A stretch of DNA of 64,000 nt, taken from contig NMRA01000603.1 in assembly GCA_002633005.1 (NCBI GenBank), forward strand, positions 41,678 to 105,677, written 5' to 3'. Positions 47,887 to 57,999 of this stretch are shown here, piece by piece (the stretch's first letter is position 1; every line of letters begins with the position of its first letter). The stretch comes from Phoronis australis (Eukaryota > Phoronida > Phoronidae). The notes under the pieces were generated by a model that saw only the letters and a list, made by a program, of their open reading frames with translations, made no database searches and had not been told where the DNA came from. The position numbers and the translations under genes are program-made.

Positions 47887-48046
47887 CAGTGACGGATTTA
47901 GGGGGAAGGGGGGTGGCAAGGAGGCCATAGCCCTGCCTTAAATTCTCCCACATTCCATTTGGCAGTTTGGGGGTGCAAATGTCTGACGGGCAAAATACTC
48001 TGCCCTTGCCCCTGCCCCCCAACTCAAAATCCTGGATCCTCCCCTG
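47887..48046 (+). repeat. MITE family 1, copy 4
   Basis: CAGTGACGGATTTAGGG to CTGGATCCTCCCCTG, with the shared interior ATTCTCCCACATTCCATTTG and CAAATGTCTGACGGGCAAAA. A short inverted echo (GGAGGATCCAGG) follows at about 48067. Confidence 0.82.
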
Positions 48047-48517
48047 CTGAATGATCCTACAGCAAGGGAGGATCCAGGAATTCGAGACAGGATTTTTCAG
48101 TCATCTCTGCCCAGTAATGAACTACAATAAAACATGATGAAAACGAAGATCAACGTTCGCACTACGTTTGTATTTATCTAGCACTCAACAACTGTCGTCA
48201 TGTTGACTTGTAATTCAACTATCACTGTTCGTACCAAATGTGACGTAAGATGGCAACTGGAATGATCTATGTCACAGTGATGCTAAAGGCAAAACGTGTA
48301 TTTAGTGCACATGCGTCTTGAATAATTGGTCTCAGGTGTGCTACATGTACAAGTAAGCCACTTGGTCATCCTGTGTCGTCAGGCAAAAAAGATAATTTGA
48401 GGTAGTCACTTTGTGCCTTTTGCTGAAGCCCGCTCTTTACTTACTTGACGTCACAGTAAGTTAACGAATCAAGGTTCAACAGAGATTAGAATCCCAGACC
48501 AGAACCTAAATTTGGCC

Positions 48518-49557
48518 TTATCTAATTGCCGTATTTTTACTTTTGTCAAGAATTGCAACCAATTCTCCGTCGGTTTTCGTACGCTGCTTAATTAAAGCGC
48601 ACAGCAATACAAAACAAAGTAAGGACATTATAATCCCACCAAACACGAGATACATTAACACTATTGGGCCAATGACGTCAAATAAAAGAGGTACTATAGG
48701 TGGAAAAATCATGGCACCTATTGCGTCTCCTCCAACGCACATCCCCACAATAAATGGGTCTTCAGAAATGTTTTTCAAACAAATGCTCAAAAATGATGCC
48801 AGCATTGAACTGAACAAAAGTCCTACACAGATTGAAGATATCCACAAAAGAACTCTGCTTTCTTCTGCCCAAATGCACAAGGCCAGAAAAAGAATAGCCA
48901 ATGAAAGAAGACTAATAGTAATCATTTGAATGGGTGTCAACAACTTGGAAACCCAAATCGCATTCACTCTTCCAAAAGTCAGAGCCAAAAAGATGACTGA
49001 CGTCATCAGGACAGCCTCCGCTTTTGGGATGTCCGTTTTTGAGTCAACACAAAACGTAGTGATAAAATCCTGGTACATTTTTAGAGACCCACATTGAAAA
49101 ACGATGCTAAAAAATGCTAGAACTAACATGCAAGTTAGTCGCTTATTGCTCAATACGTCACGCAGTTGTCCAGATTTCTTTTCTTCTTCAGTTTGTCTGC
49201 TTTCTTTGGTCTTACAACACTGTTCCAAGATACTTATACAGAAGAAGCACGCAGCAGGCAAACAACAGAGAGCGCCAAGTGTCACGTATCCGTAAAGCAC
49301 GTGCGATTCTGTCCAGCGTTTCAAATGTTGTTGCTGGCGAGTACAGTTTATTAAACAGTGAGTGTCCTGTGTAGTGGAGTTTCCATTTAATGTTTGATTC
49401 CATGTGTCGTCGTAAACGCTCGGCAACTCCTTCGACAGAAAAGGACGTATTACAATTGGCCCAAGTACTGCTCCACACATCTTAAATGCAAATTCGGCCT
49501 GCAGAAACTGATCTCTGTGTTTTAGTTCGCTTCGCTCGAGTATGATGACTAAGAACA
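48518..49557 (-). CDS. Coding exon 3 (last) of the MFS transporter
   Basis: 1040 bases. The acceptor is tttgatttttacag. The first two bases TG complete a Val codon with the last G of exon 2. It encodes residues 139-483, the end of TM4 through TM12 and a short cytosolic tail, and stops at TAA (48520-48518). No convincing AATAAA was found in the few hundred bases downstream on this strand. Confidence 0.85.
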
Positions 49558-49823
49558 CTGTAAAAATCAAATAACGTAATTAACATTTAGTTATTTTTGA
49601 GGAAGTTAGTTGCACACCCTCTTCACACTAGCAAACTGTTTCCTAGTTGCAGTTATGACTCATTTATGATGGGTCGAAAGGGTTAATGCAACTTACAATG
49701 TTTTGAGGATGTGTGCAGGTGTGTGACTGTTGCAATCAGCGATTTAACTAACTTTGAGGACTCCATTTGGGGGAGAGCCGAAGTAATTATTAATCAACCA
49801 AGTTGCTGTTTATGATGTGTGTG

Positions 49824-49868
<45 letters not shown>

Positions 49869-52588
49869 TGTGTTTGTGTAGTTTTTACGTCACTAGAGGA
49901 CAAACCAAAAGTGATCGATCAAGTAATCGAAGACTTACGAATGTATAAGTCACGTTTTTCCAACAGTAATAACTTACTTGTACAACCAATCACCGTCACG
50001 CCGTTACAACCACCAAGAGAACAGCACCCCCTTTCATGCGAAGACCGTTATCCCCACATCACCACAACCACCAAGAGAATCGCACCACCATACTCCCCCA
50101 ATCAGTCTCGCACTTTCAATATGACTTACATGTAGAGAATCGCACCACCACTTACATGTACACCAATCCTCACACCATCATAACCACCAAGAGATCGAAA
50201 GGCACCACAATATACATGGATATCCAATCATCCCCACATCATCGCAACCATCAAGACAACTGCGCCGCCATTTACATGTACACCCAATCACCCCTTAAGC
50301 CATCACAACTACCACGACACTAGCACCACCATTTACATGAACGCTCAACCAGTGTCCAGAATTTACCACCAACGTCATTCAACACCATCTCTACCAAAGT
50401 GTCAGAATCCCGCTTCATAACCATTTTCCAATCACTTCCACCACCATAATGACAAATGACACCCAGTATACCACCAGTCAATCCTACAACAGTGCCAGAT
50501 TGAGGGTTAGGCAAAATAACTTCAATGCAGAGCCTCAGAAACAGTGGGCCCCACCTCACACCGACAGGGCACTTGTAAAATTGTGTCATCGGAGAGGGGG
50601 GGGTGCCTGCAATAAACTGAAGACTAGTGGAAATTGACAACAGGGCTCCCAGACTGTTTAACATTTGAGGCCCCGCGAAACACTAACTCGGCACTGCACT
50701 ATTGGTACAACGCTATCGCTAACACCCACTACCACCATGCGGCCAAAATACAAAATGTCATTTACCAACTGCCGTTATTCCAGCAAATGTTCCCTGAGCA
50801 GTGATCATCACCGCCGTGAAAACTAATGAAGAAGAAATCGGTATCAGAGCTGTGCTGACAGCCAACAAAAGCAAAAACAGTGCAGCCAGAACGACTTTGT
50901 CCAGAAACATTAGACATCTCGAGGACAGAATGCCAATTATAAAACCGAGACCCCACGGTGCCAAAACAAACGCAGCTTGCTCCATTTTGCTGTTGGTCAC
51001 TTGAAGGAGATCCGGAAGGGCAGCGCCTATTGTTAAAAAAGCCATGCCCTGAAATGAAATCAATTGCTGTGTTAAATACATGTTTGAGTTTGCTTCATGT
51101 AACATGTCATATCAAAGTATGAAGCTAAAATATAAGGCTGCAACGTAATCATGTAATTTTCTACCAAGTACATGTATAGACCTTATTTACGCAGTGGCCA
51201 TTGAAAAGTAGGCCTCTACTTGGGTTTGAAAACAATCCACTTGAGACATAAAATACTAACGAGGTATGCAAACAATGCACGATTTGCACCATGATTAAGC
51301 GCGGAATACGTTATTTTTATAACCTAAAATGAGGCTCACTCTTAAAATGGCCACTGCGTGAATATGGGGTATTCAGGAAATCGCAGTACTCCTTTATGTA
51401 CCTTAAACGCAAATTATAAACTTCATTTCTGAGTCATCGCACATAGTATGAATCATAGTTGACCGTGGCTCCGCAAAAATTAATATGTATCTCTAAACTC
51501 AGCATTTGATTGTATCTTATTTCATTGTAGATGTACTAATTTCTGTTGCTATATAGTATTACGTATATTGCTCTTCTTAATTGTTAGTATCTATTTAATT
51601 TATTGTTACTTGGTGGTCAGGTATTAGCGGCCCGTGCCTTTGCTGGTCACCCAGTCATATAACAACGTATGTTTTATATGATTTAAAAAAATAAAAGATT
51701 ATTCGACCAGGATTCATTTGTTTTGAATGGAATCAGCTGAATTTTGAAGTTTCAGTTCTAAAGTCTCCTCGACCTTTGACCATGGACTTTTTCGACCAGT
51801 GGCTATGGTCGCCTACTTTAATAAATGAAGAGAGCAGATTCGATATTTTTAAAGTCATCTTAGAAAAATACAAGGCTCCTCAACCTTACAAATTTAATTC
51901 GTATTTACGTAGTTTCCATTGATACTTTCTATAATTATTGTGCCTCGAAATGTACCGGTACTCGCACTTATTCGATTAGTTTGTAACGTTACATGTAATT
52001 CGATAGAAACTTGGTGACTGGTTAACTGCAAACAGTTTTTCCTCTGTTGAAACGCATTACTCAATTCTTCGTTTGCCGCCCCGCCCCCCCCCCCCTCCCG
52101 GCTCCCCGTATACTGCAAAGTCTTTACGACAGCAGTCGCTAGCAAGTCGAGTTTCACGTTTGGCCCCTGCTGTTGAGTACATCTGGAGTAAACCGACGTA
52201 ATGCGTTGATGGACGTAAGCCTAAACACGCATCTGTACATGGTAACGGCGCGTGGAACGATTTGTCCCTGAAGTCCGACAGATTCAACATGGATACATAA
52301 TTATTATAACGACAGTGCCTACATGGCAGCGACATTTTTCGGCCTATTTCTTAGGGATAATCGGCGAAAGATTTGAACTTCTGGTGGTAAAGTGTTCCTT
52401 CTAACGGAACGTGATGGCACGTGAATATTGAGCTTGATAAATTAAAGATTGCAACTCACCCTCACAAAAAGTCCCAAAAAACATGCACAAATTGTGAAAA
52501 TATCCAACTTGTTGACCCATGTCTTTTCGACTTTGGCAGCGCTGGAGTCGGGTAGTGATAGTGAATTCTCTTCTAACAGATAATACAT
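48518..52588 (-). CDS. MFS transporter, MFSD4/NaGLT1-like (three coding exons)
   Basis: Coding exons are 52588-52460, 51048-50766 and 49557-48518. They join in phase (phase 0, then phase 1) to 483 residues ending in TAA. Twelve hydrophobic segments are visible: TM1 (about 29-52) crosses the exon 1/2 junction, TM2-TM4 lie at about 68-143, TM5-TM6 at 156-248, TM7-TM12 at 277-460. The TM5-TM6 loop carries three N-glycosylation sequons (N191, N197, N208), so it is probably extracellular. The TM6-TM7 loop is charged, with many Lys/Glu, and probably cytosolic. The segments AALPDL after TM1, FLQAEFAF and GAVLGPIVIRPFLS in TM5 and the Gly-rich GMCVGGDAIGAM in TM11 resemble the MFSD4A/MFSD4B family. 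In mammals that family includes the kidney Na-dependent glucose transporter NaGLT1. Length is normal for the family. The substrate is inferred only from family; MFS membership is much surer than the MFSD4B assignment. Confidence 0.82.
49815..49880. repeat. (GT)n microsatellite
   Basis: Some 60 bases of nearly pure GT dinucleotide on the + strand, with interruptions TGTTG and TATG, inside intron 2 of the transporter. Confidence 0.95.
50030..50345. repeat. Minisatellite, unit about 60 bp
   Basis: Four to five diverged units share CCCACATCACCACAACCACC, then AAGAGAATCGCACCACCA and TTACATGTACACC. The core words (caaccaccaag, gcaccacca, tacatgtaca) recur every 57-62 bases. It lies in intron 2. Confidence 0.75.
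50766..51048 (-). CDS. Coding exon 2 of the MFS transporter
   Basis: 283 bases. The acceptor is gatttcatttcag and the exon opens with GGC ATG in phase 0. It ends GCAGTTG before the donor gtaaat, leaving one base of the next codon. It encodes residues 44-137: the second half of TM1 with AALPDL, then TM2 (FVLAPWGLGFIIGIL), TM3 and TM4. Intron 1 (51049-52459) is about 1.4 kb with nothing else recognisable. Confidence 0.82.
51900..52370. other. Intron 1 distal part, no gene
   Basis: Contains a poly-C/CCGCCCC run (52078-52100) and a GC-richer patch. Lies in intron 1 of the transporter. Confidence 0.5.
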
Positions 52589-52595
52589 CTTCAAA
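52460..52595 (-). CDS. Coding exon 1 of the MFS transporter
   Basis: The acceptor gttgttttacag is followed by seven untranslated bases and the ATG at 52588. 43 codons follow to a consensus donor (AGG then gtgagt). The product is a hydrophilic N-terminus (motif PDSSAAKVEKT) and the first half of TM1 (DIFTICACFLGLF). A splice acceptor just before the ATG implies at least one non-coding upstream exon. The start is supported by the orphan copy at 12.4 kb, which has an in-frame TAA two codons upstream of the equivalent ATG. Confidence 0.82.
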
Positions 52596-52919
52596 CTGTA
52601 AAACAACAATCATGTTAGCAATCTTCCTTATGCAGGAACATTGGGTAAAATTACTACACACGAAGCTATCACAATTTAACGTATTCAACGGCAGGCAAGG
52701 TGTGGAAGAAGTTGCAGATGAGTACCTTTCGTGAAAAGGTGGCTCGATCTATTTTGTTAGATTGCAAGAGACCACGGGTATGTATTTTTATTGTTAAATG
52801 ATATGTTATCAAAACATCATCCAAATTAACGTTTTTTGAAAATATGTACACCACAGAAAGCAAATAAGAAAAATGCAAATTCTTGTATATAACAGCTTAT
52901 TATTTAAATGACTTGTTAT

Positions 52920-54840
52920 TAAAGTGACATAGGCAAAATTTGAATTAGTGCAAGTTTTAGGTGAATACATTGTCAATTTTCATAATTTAAGCAAATTAAG
53001 ACGGCCATTATGCAAAATTCTATTTTTGCTTATAACTTCCTTACCAAGGACTGTAGCCAGATAGTTTGATGTTTTTACCCATGTTTCCATGGTCAACGAA
53101 TTTAATAGTGAAATTTTTTGGGTGGATAGATCGTCAATTTGCATAATTTATGCAAATTAAGGCCGCCATTATTCTTGTGCTTATAGCTACTGTACCAGGC
53201 ACCACATATGAACAATTATGATATTTTCACCTATATTTCTTTGGTCAACTAGTTTAATGAATCGCTTTGCATGTTGTTGCATGATAAATTTGCCTAATTA
53301 ATGCAAATTTGCAGAACTAATGCAAATTAAAGGCGCCATTATTCAAATTTCTACTTGTGCTTATAGCTGCGGTACTAAGTACCAAGCACCACCTATGTTC
53401 CTGTGGTCAATTAGGTTAATGAAATCAGTTTGCAAGTTACATGATAAATTAGCATAACTTATGCAAATAAAGGAAGCCATTATCAAAAATTTTGTCTCTG
53501 CTAGTAACTTTCTTACAGGGGACACTACATGTAAGTTATTTTGGTATTTTTAGTTATAAATTTGATGTAATCTGTCACTACATCATAAATATAAATAATC
53601 TGTAATTTATTACACAACATTACAAATTCTAGTTTTGTCTGATACTTAGGATATATGCAGTAGTAGATGACCAAATTGTTTCATGGCATAAACCCGGGAC
53701 AATAACCTATCGAATGGAGACCAGTCACAAGACGTTTCAAATGCTAATTCAACACTCGGAACGTGAGCACACTGCAGTATATCGTGCCCAAACTATTGTG
53801 CGGGGAAGAAAATTGACGCTACAATTGTATCTACATGAATTTCGTGGAATCTGACCTTTACAGACACACCTAAATCATCACTAGTATGCAATAGGAGGGA
53901 GTTGGACACCGGACGGAATTATAGTTGGTGAGAGTGATTGGTTTATGGCATCTTTCTTCCATCCATAGTCTTCTGGATCTAGTGCTGGTTACATTCCACC
54001 ATATGACTGATTGGTAATGGGCTCTGTTTACGTATACATTCTCTTTGAAGGCTTTTGTTGTTGGTGGCAATTTGGGAGCGGACATTTATTTCTTGCCATT
54101 TCTATTACCCATACCAGTAGTCTGGTTGCCGACGTCTTCTTGATTCTTCTCATTCCACAACAGGAACACATACATTTAGTAGCCTGTTTTATGACACCAG
54201 AAAAATGTGCATTAAAAGTGATGATGGAAGACAGGTTATGTCCAGCCTTCACTATTTTAACGATGGATACATTTCCAACTCCATAATAGCATGCCACCGT
54301 GTTACACCCTTACAGTGCATGGGCAGGGAGGAGACCTTCACAATATCGGTACATGATTTCACTGTTAACTTTTAGTTTACGACTGTTCTACGCTTACTGG
54401 GTGATTTCATGGTTGTGATATTTGAAGCTGTTCCTTGTCCTAGTAATGCACACGAAGGACAAATACATTTTTGTTATCCGAAACAACCTAAAATACACAA
54501 TTCACGTCCTGTTGGACAATAATGGAGATAGCTTCTTCATGGGATGCCTCTATCTCCAATGTCCTTGTACTGTATAAAGGGACAAGGATCTTCATCAGTG
54601 ATTGGTAAGTGCGCCTTAAGCAACAAATAATTTTGAATAATGGTGCCCTTAATTTGCATTAATTATGCAAATTTATCATGCAATAACATGCAAACTGATG
54701 TCATTAAACTAATTGACCCTAGAAACATAGGTGCAAATATTATAATTCACCTGTGATAATTGGTACCATAGCTATTAGAACAAGTAAAATTTTGAATGAT
54801 GGCGGCCTTAATTTGCATAAATTATGCATTAAATTAGCAT
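52920..54840. mobile_element. Foldback-type element with tandem subterminal repeats
   Basis: Left part: four tandem units of about 150-170 bp (52980, 53140, 53310, 53452) built on TGCATAATTTATGCAAATTA, AGGCGGCCATTATTCAAAATT and TTGTGCTTATAGCT. Right part: inverted units at about 54630-54710 and 54785-54840 (AATGATGGCGGCCTTAATTT, GCATAAATTATGCA). The enclosed region 53870-54300 has frames on both strands. One minus frame has a Cys cluster (CMCSCCGMRRIKKTS) loosely like the Cys-rich tail of piggyBac transposases. Ends and target duplication are unresolved. Confidence 0.5.
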
Positions 54841-55124
54841 TTGGCTCCCGCACTACTAGTCCTCTGTTTGAGCTTAGAATTTCGCTTAATCTCAATACCA
54901 GGTTTACGTGAAATTGGAATTAAATATTTTAATCAGGTAAAAATTGTTGTTAAATGTAAATTTCGTTCGTATTCGCGGCGTCTTAACCAGAACTTCTGTG
55001 AAAGAATCGGAGGGATATTTCACTTGTAAGTTGTACCAGTACGGTATTTAAAATCGGAAGATGTCAGATTTTATACAAAACTGGGGTCTTTTGCCATTAA
55101 TCTTCATTGTTAAATTAGATCGTT

Positions 55125-55310
55125 GAAATCCCAAGGCGAAAACACGTCGATGCGTTACTACCCCGCGATCGTCGATATGGGAATTTGAATAAAAATACAG
55201 TTTCCACTCTACAAATTACTTGAAATTCTCACTTAAGTTTTCCAAATAGAGTCCCTAATTCTTAAGTACTTCAGTGTGGAGTCGGAATTAACAGCAGGTT
55301 AACCCGGGTG
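55125..55310 (+). repeat. Diverged duplication, copy 1
   Basis: GAAATCCCAAGGCGA, AATACAG, ACAAATTACTTGAAATTCTC and AAGTTTTCCAAATA are repeated at 56520-56710. Confidence 0.7.
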
Positions 55311-55339
55311 AGAATTTTACACCTTTGACATGCTCTGAG

Positions 55340-55500
55340 AACGTGGCGTACATGTATTACAACAGAGTGTCAAACGTGTAAAACGTGACATGTCAAACAC
55401 ATATGTAAAGCGTAGCGTGTCAAACGTGGCGAAAAGAGGCAAAACTTGTAATTTTCGGCGGTTTTGACACGCTAGTGTGTCAAACGGGGCATTTTTGCCA
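55340..55500 (+). repeat. Cluster of GTGTCAAACGTG-like words
   Basis: GTGTCAAAC or GACATGTCAAAC occurs at least four times with ACGTGT/ACGTGG tails, plus the inverted TTTTGACACGC. Confidence 0.7.
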
Positions 55501-56519
55501 TGCTAGCCTGTAATCTGAATCCTTGCCATGGTAGCGACCCCACATTTAGCCTGCCCTTACAAAAATGAACTTACATGTAGGTTTTAATCATAAAACTTAA
55601 GTTTTTGGTCTGAGAAACTTAAATTTTCAGTCACACAAACTTGATTGTAATAACACCAGTAGAACTTGGCAATGATTATGAAACTTTTGAGTCTAAATAC
55701 GACAAACTACTGGCCCAGGGACATTTTAGTATTCGCAGCAGCCCTGTAAAAATTCTAAATCATGTACTTTTCAGATCCTCTGTCACAACAGACAGATTTT
55801 CTTTATTTGTACTGCATAACTTGGTTCAACTAGATCGGAGTTATGCAAGTTTTACTGTACGTAACAATACCTAAATGCTGTGGTGAGAGCTCACTTGAGT
55901 ACCTTGAGACCCATTCCGGGGGTACTCCAGTTAGGTAGTTGTGGGATGTCCTTTCGTATTCAATAATCTAGATCCTCCCGACAAGCCTGAGCAATAGATC
56001 AAATAAGGCAGCCAAAACTAAATGACGAAAAAGTTATCCATATCAATACAATAGTTACATTAGTTATTTCTAATTTTGAGAACTAGGTATGTGAAACTTG
56101 CAAATGGTTGACATGTAATGAAATGAGATCTACCAAGAATGTGTTAATTTTTATCGCGGATTTAGAGAGGCAGCCATTTTTAGAAGTGCGACACTTTTTG
56201 GTAAAATTGATAACTAACCGTTAATCAAGAGTGAAGCTGTCTAGATACAGAGCATTTCGGGCCTGGTTTGACATTACTTTTAGGGCCTAATTAAGTCCTT
56301 ATCAGCTGAACCAATCTAATTGAAACTTCACGGTGCATCAGCCAGTGACGCCTGCTATGCATAGCTAATGATGACCTTTGCTCGAAGCAGGGAACTACTT
56401 TCAAACTGAAGCCAGCATATCAAATTACACCAGTATTTTGACAATTTAACATTTCCACTTAAGCCGCAGTCTCTATCAAAATCCGTTGTAAAATTACGAT
56501 CATTTTTCAGAAAATTGTG

Positions 56520-56710
56520 CTGAAATCCCAGGGCGATATCGCCGACAAATGCGTAGCTGCCGGTCTCGCAATCGTGGATAGGGCTTGAATTCTTGAATAA
56601 GAATACAGCTTCGACTCAACAAATTACCTGAAATCCTCCTCAAGTTTTCCAAATAACGTCTCTTGGATTTTTAAGTTCTAATTGTGGAGTCTGTATTAAC
56701 TGCAGATTAT
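56520..56710 (+). repeat. Diverged duplication, copy 2
   Basis: GAAATCCCAGGGCGA, AATACAGCTTCGACTCAACA, AAATTACCTGAAATCCTC and AAGTTTTCCAAATA match 55125-55310. Confidence 0.7.
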
Positions 56711-57274
56711 GTCCAAATCTGCGCGAGATTGTATCTCGCAACACGAGATAAATCTCTGGAGGAACACACATGTTATTGTCACGTGATGTTTGTTTTGAAG
56801 TTTGTGTGTGTGTGTGAGAGTAAGCGTGCGTGTGATTGTCATCAGAGTTCATTTGCCAGATTAAATGCGATGTAATGATCTAGGTGTGCATTCTATCCAA
56901 AGAAATTCACTCAAACAGTCAAACAGAGCGTGTTTTAATATTTAGCTTAGCACTTGCTGGCCTCATCTGCTAAAAAAACGTTCGAGAATTTTTTCGGTAA
57001 GACCGACATGTCACTCAGTGAGTCGCCGGGTGAGTGGATGCGTGACCGTAGTGTAACAGCTATTTTCCAGAAGATTCATGGTGTAAGGGTTCAAATGTGT
57101 TTACTGTCAGTGGGTCATTTTGACTTTAAAGACACCAATTATGATTAGTTAAATAATTTGTCTTAAAAATAATTCAAAAGATTTTTTACGGTATTAGAAA
57201 CTTTCGGAAATTAGTGCCAATATTTAGTTCTTGCCGATGCTATGTTACCCTTTTCATGAATAGATAGTTCCCGA

Positions 57275-57647
57275 CTAAATGTCTTCGATGACAGCCGGTA
57301 CATTATGCAGCGCGCGCTTCTTGGCCGCGTGCCAACACTGGTCGAGTTTTTTACTAGTCTTCGATTCACGGTTTTCAAGTGTACAAAGAAGTTTGGATTC
57401 CTGTTGAGGCCGGAGAAGATCTGTACCGGAAAGAAACAACGCAATCCCACTGACAAGTGCGCTGCGTCTGTTTTCAAAGCCCAGACCTGCGTATAGTGAG
57501 GAACATCCCTCGCAAAAGCAGAAAACTTTTGCGTTCTTTTTGTATCGCGGCATAAGCTTGAATTGTATACGGACATAACGGTGAGGCTCGTAGTCTACAA
57601 ATCTAGGACTGTCGGATCTTTCAATTGATAAATTGGAGACGTTAGTA
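57275..57647 (-). pseudogene. Second exon, SWIM-like zinc-finger / YqaJ-type protein fragment
   Basis: After an acceptor (ttttacttacag, exon start 57647), 123 codons are open to TAG at 57275: SNLSIERSDSPRFVDYEPH, MPRYKKNAKVFCFCEGC, then an AGLG and an ALVSGIALFL-type helix, then LLCT and QCWHAAKKRALHNVPAVI. The order C-x-C, AGLG, hydrophobic helix, CT, C-x-W resembles the SWIM zinc finger and following region of the YqaJ-nuclease proteins carried by ISL2EU transposons. The usual C-x-H of SWIM is not intact and the nuclease core is absent. Identification is inferential. Confidence 0.4.
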
Positions 57648-57695
57648 CTGTAAGTAAAACATTTTTCGCATGTAGTTCATGGGCTGGGTGCTTAC

Positions 57696-57839
57696 TTTAG
57701 CGAAGTCTGGAAACGCGTTGGGGCAGTTATTGGGGCATGGGCGCTTATTAGGGCAAATAGCGGCTGAATAACATACAGCAGCGTAGTTTAACGCACACGA
57801 GTCACACGTCGTGCAAACGAATCGGCCATTCCATATACC
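57696..57839 (-). pseudogene. Cys-rich exon of the ISL2EU-like element
   Basis: 48 codons open between a TAG (57842-57840) and a donor (GCTAAA then gtaagc). It encodes NGRFVCTTCDSCALNY and further Cys pairs (seven Cys in about 31 residues, ending DFAK), a likely zinc-binding segment. The next exon's frame does not join in phase through the visible acceptor, so one of the sites or the frame is damaged. Confidence 0.4.
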
Positions 57840-57999
57840 CTAATCAATCCCAATAGCCTTTGCGCACCCTAATTTCCGGACATGCGCAATCGTTAAATCG
57901 ACTCGGTTGCAATTCCGCTATTGTCCAATTCTATTAAAACTTAATTTTAACTACCGCAATTTTCCAATTTTTAAACTATTGCTTACAAGTTACAGTTTC

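Larger units (their letters stand above)
49558..50765 (-). other. Intron 2 of the MFS transporter, with microsatellite and minisatellite
   Basis: GT-AG intron of about 1.2 kb between exons 2 and 3. It contains a (GT)n run near 49815-49880 and a diverged minisatellite at about 50030-50345. No coding signal is seen inside; the open frames there follow the repeats. Confidence 0.75.
57275..57923 (-). mobile_element. ISL2EU-like element, inverted copy, left end only
   Basis: The terminal repeat GTTGCAATTCCGCTATTG (57906-57923) differs by one base from 10623-10640. From there inward on the minus strand it matches 9242-9603 closely, so this is the same end of the same family. Past 57565 it supplies sequence hidden by the gap in the other copy. 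The opposite end with the THAP gene was not found, so it is truncated or continues undetected below 57275. Confidence 0.65.

Noticed and set aside
48543-49478. Plus- and minus-strand frames overlapping the transporter's last exon
   Set aside because: Shadows of the real minus-strand coding frame, which has domains, splice sites and 12 membrane segments.
56800-56840. Short GT-rich run as a microsatellite of note
   Set aside because: Too short and interrupted to be significant.
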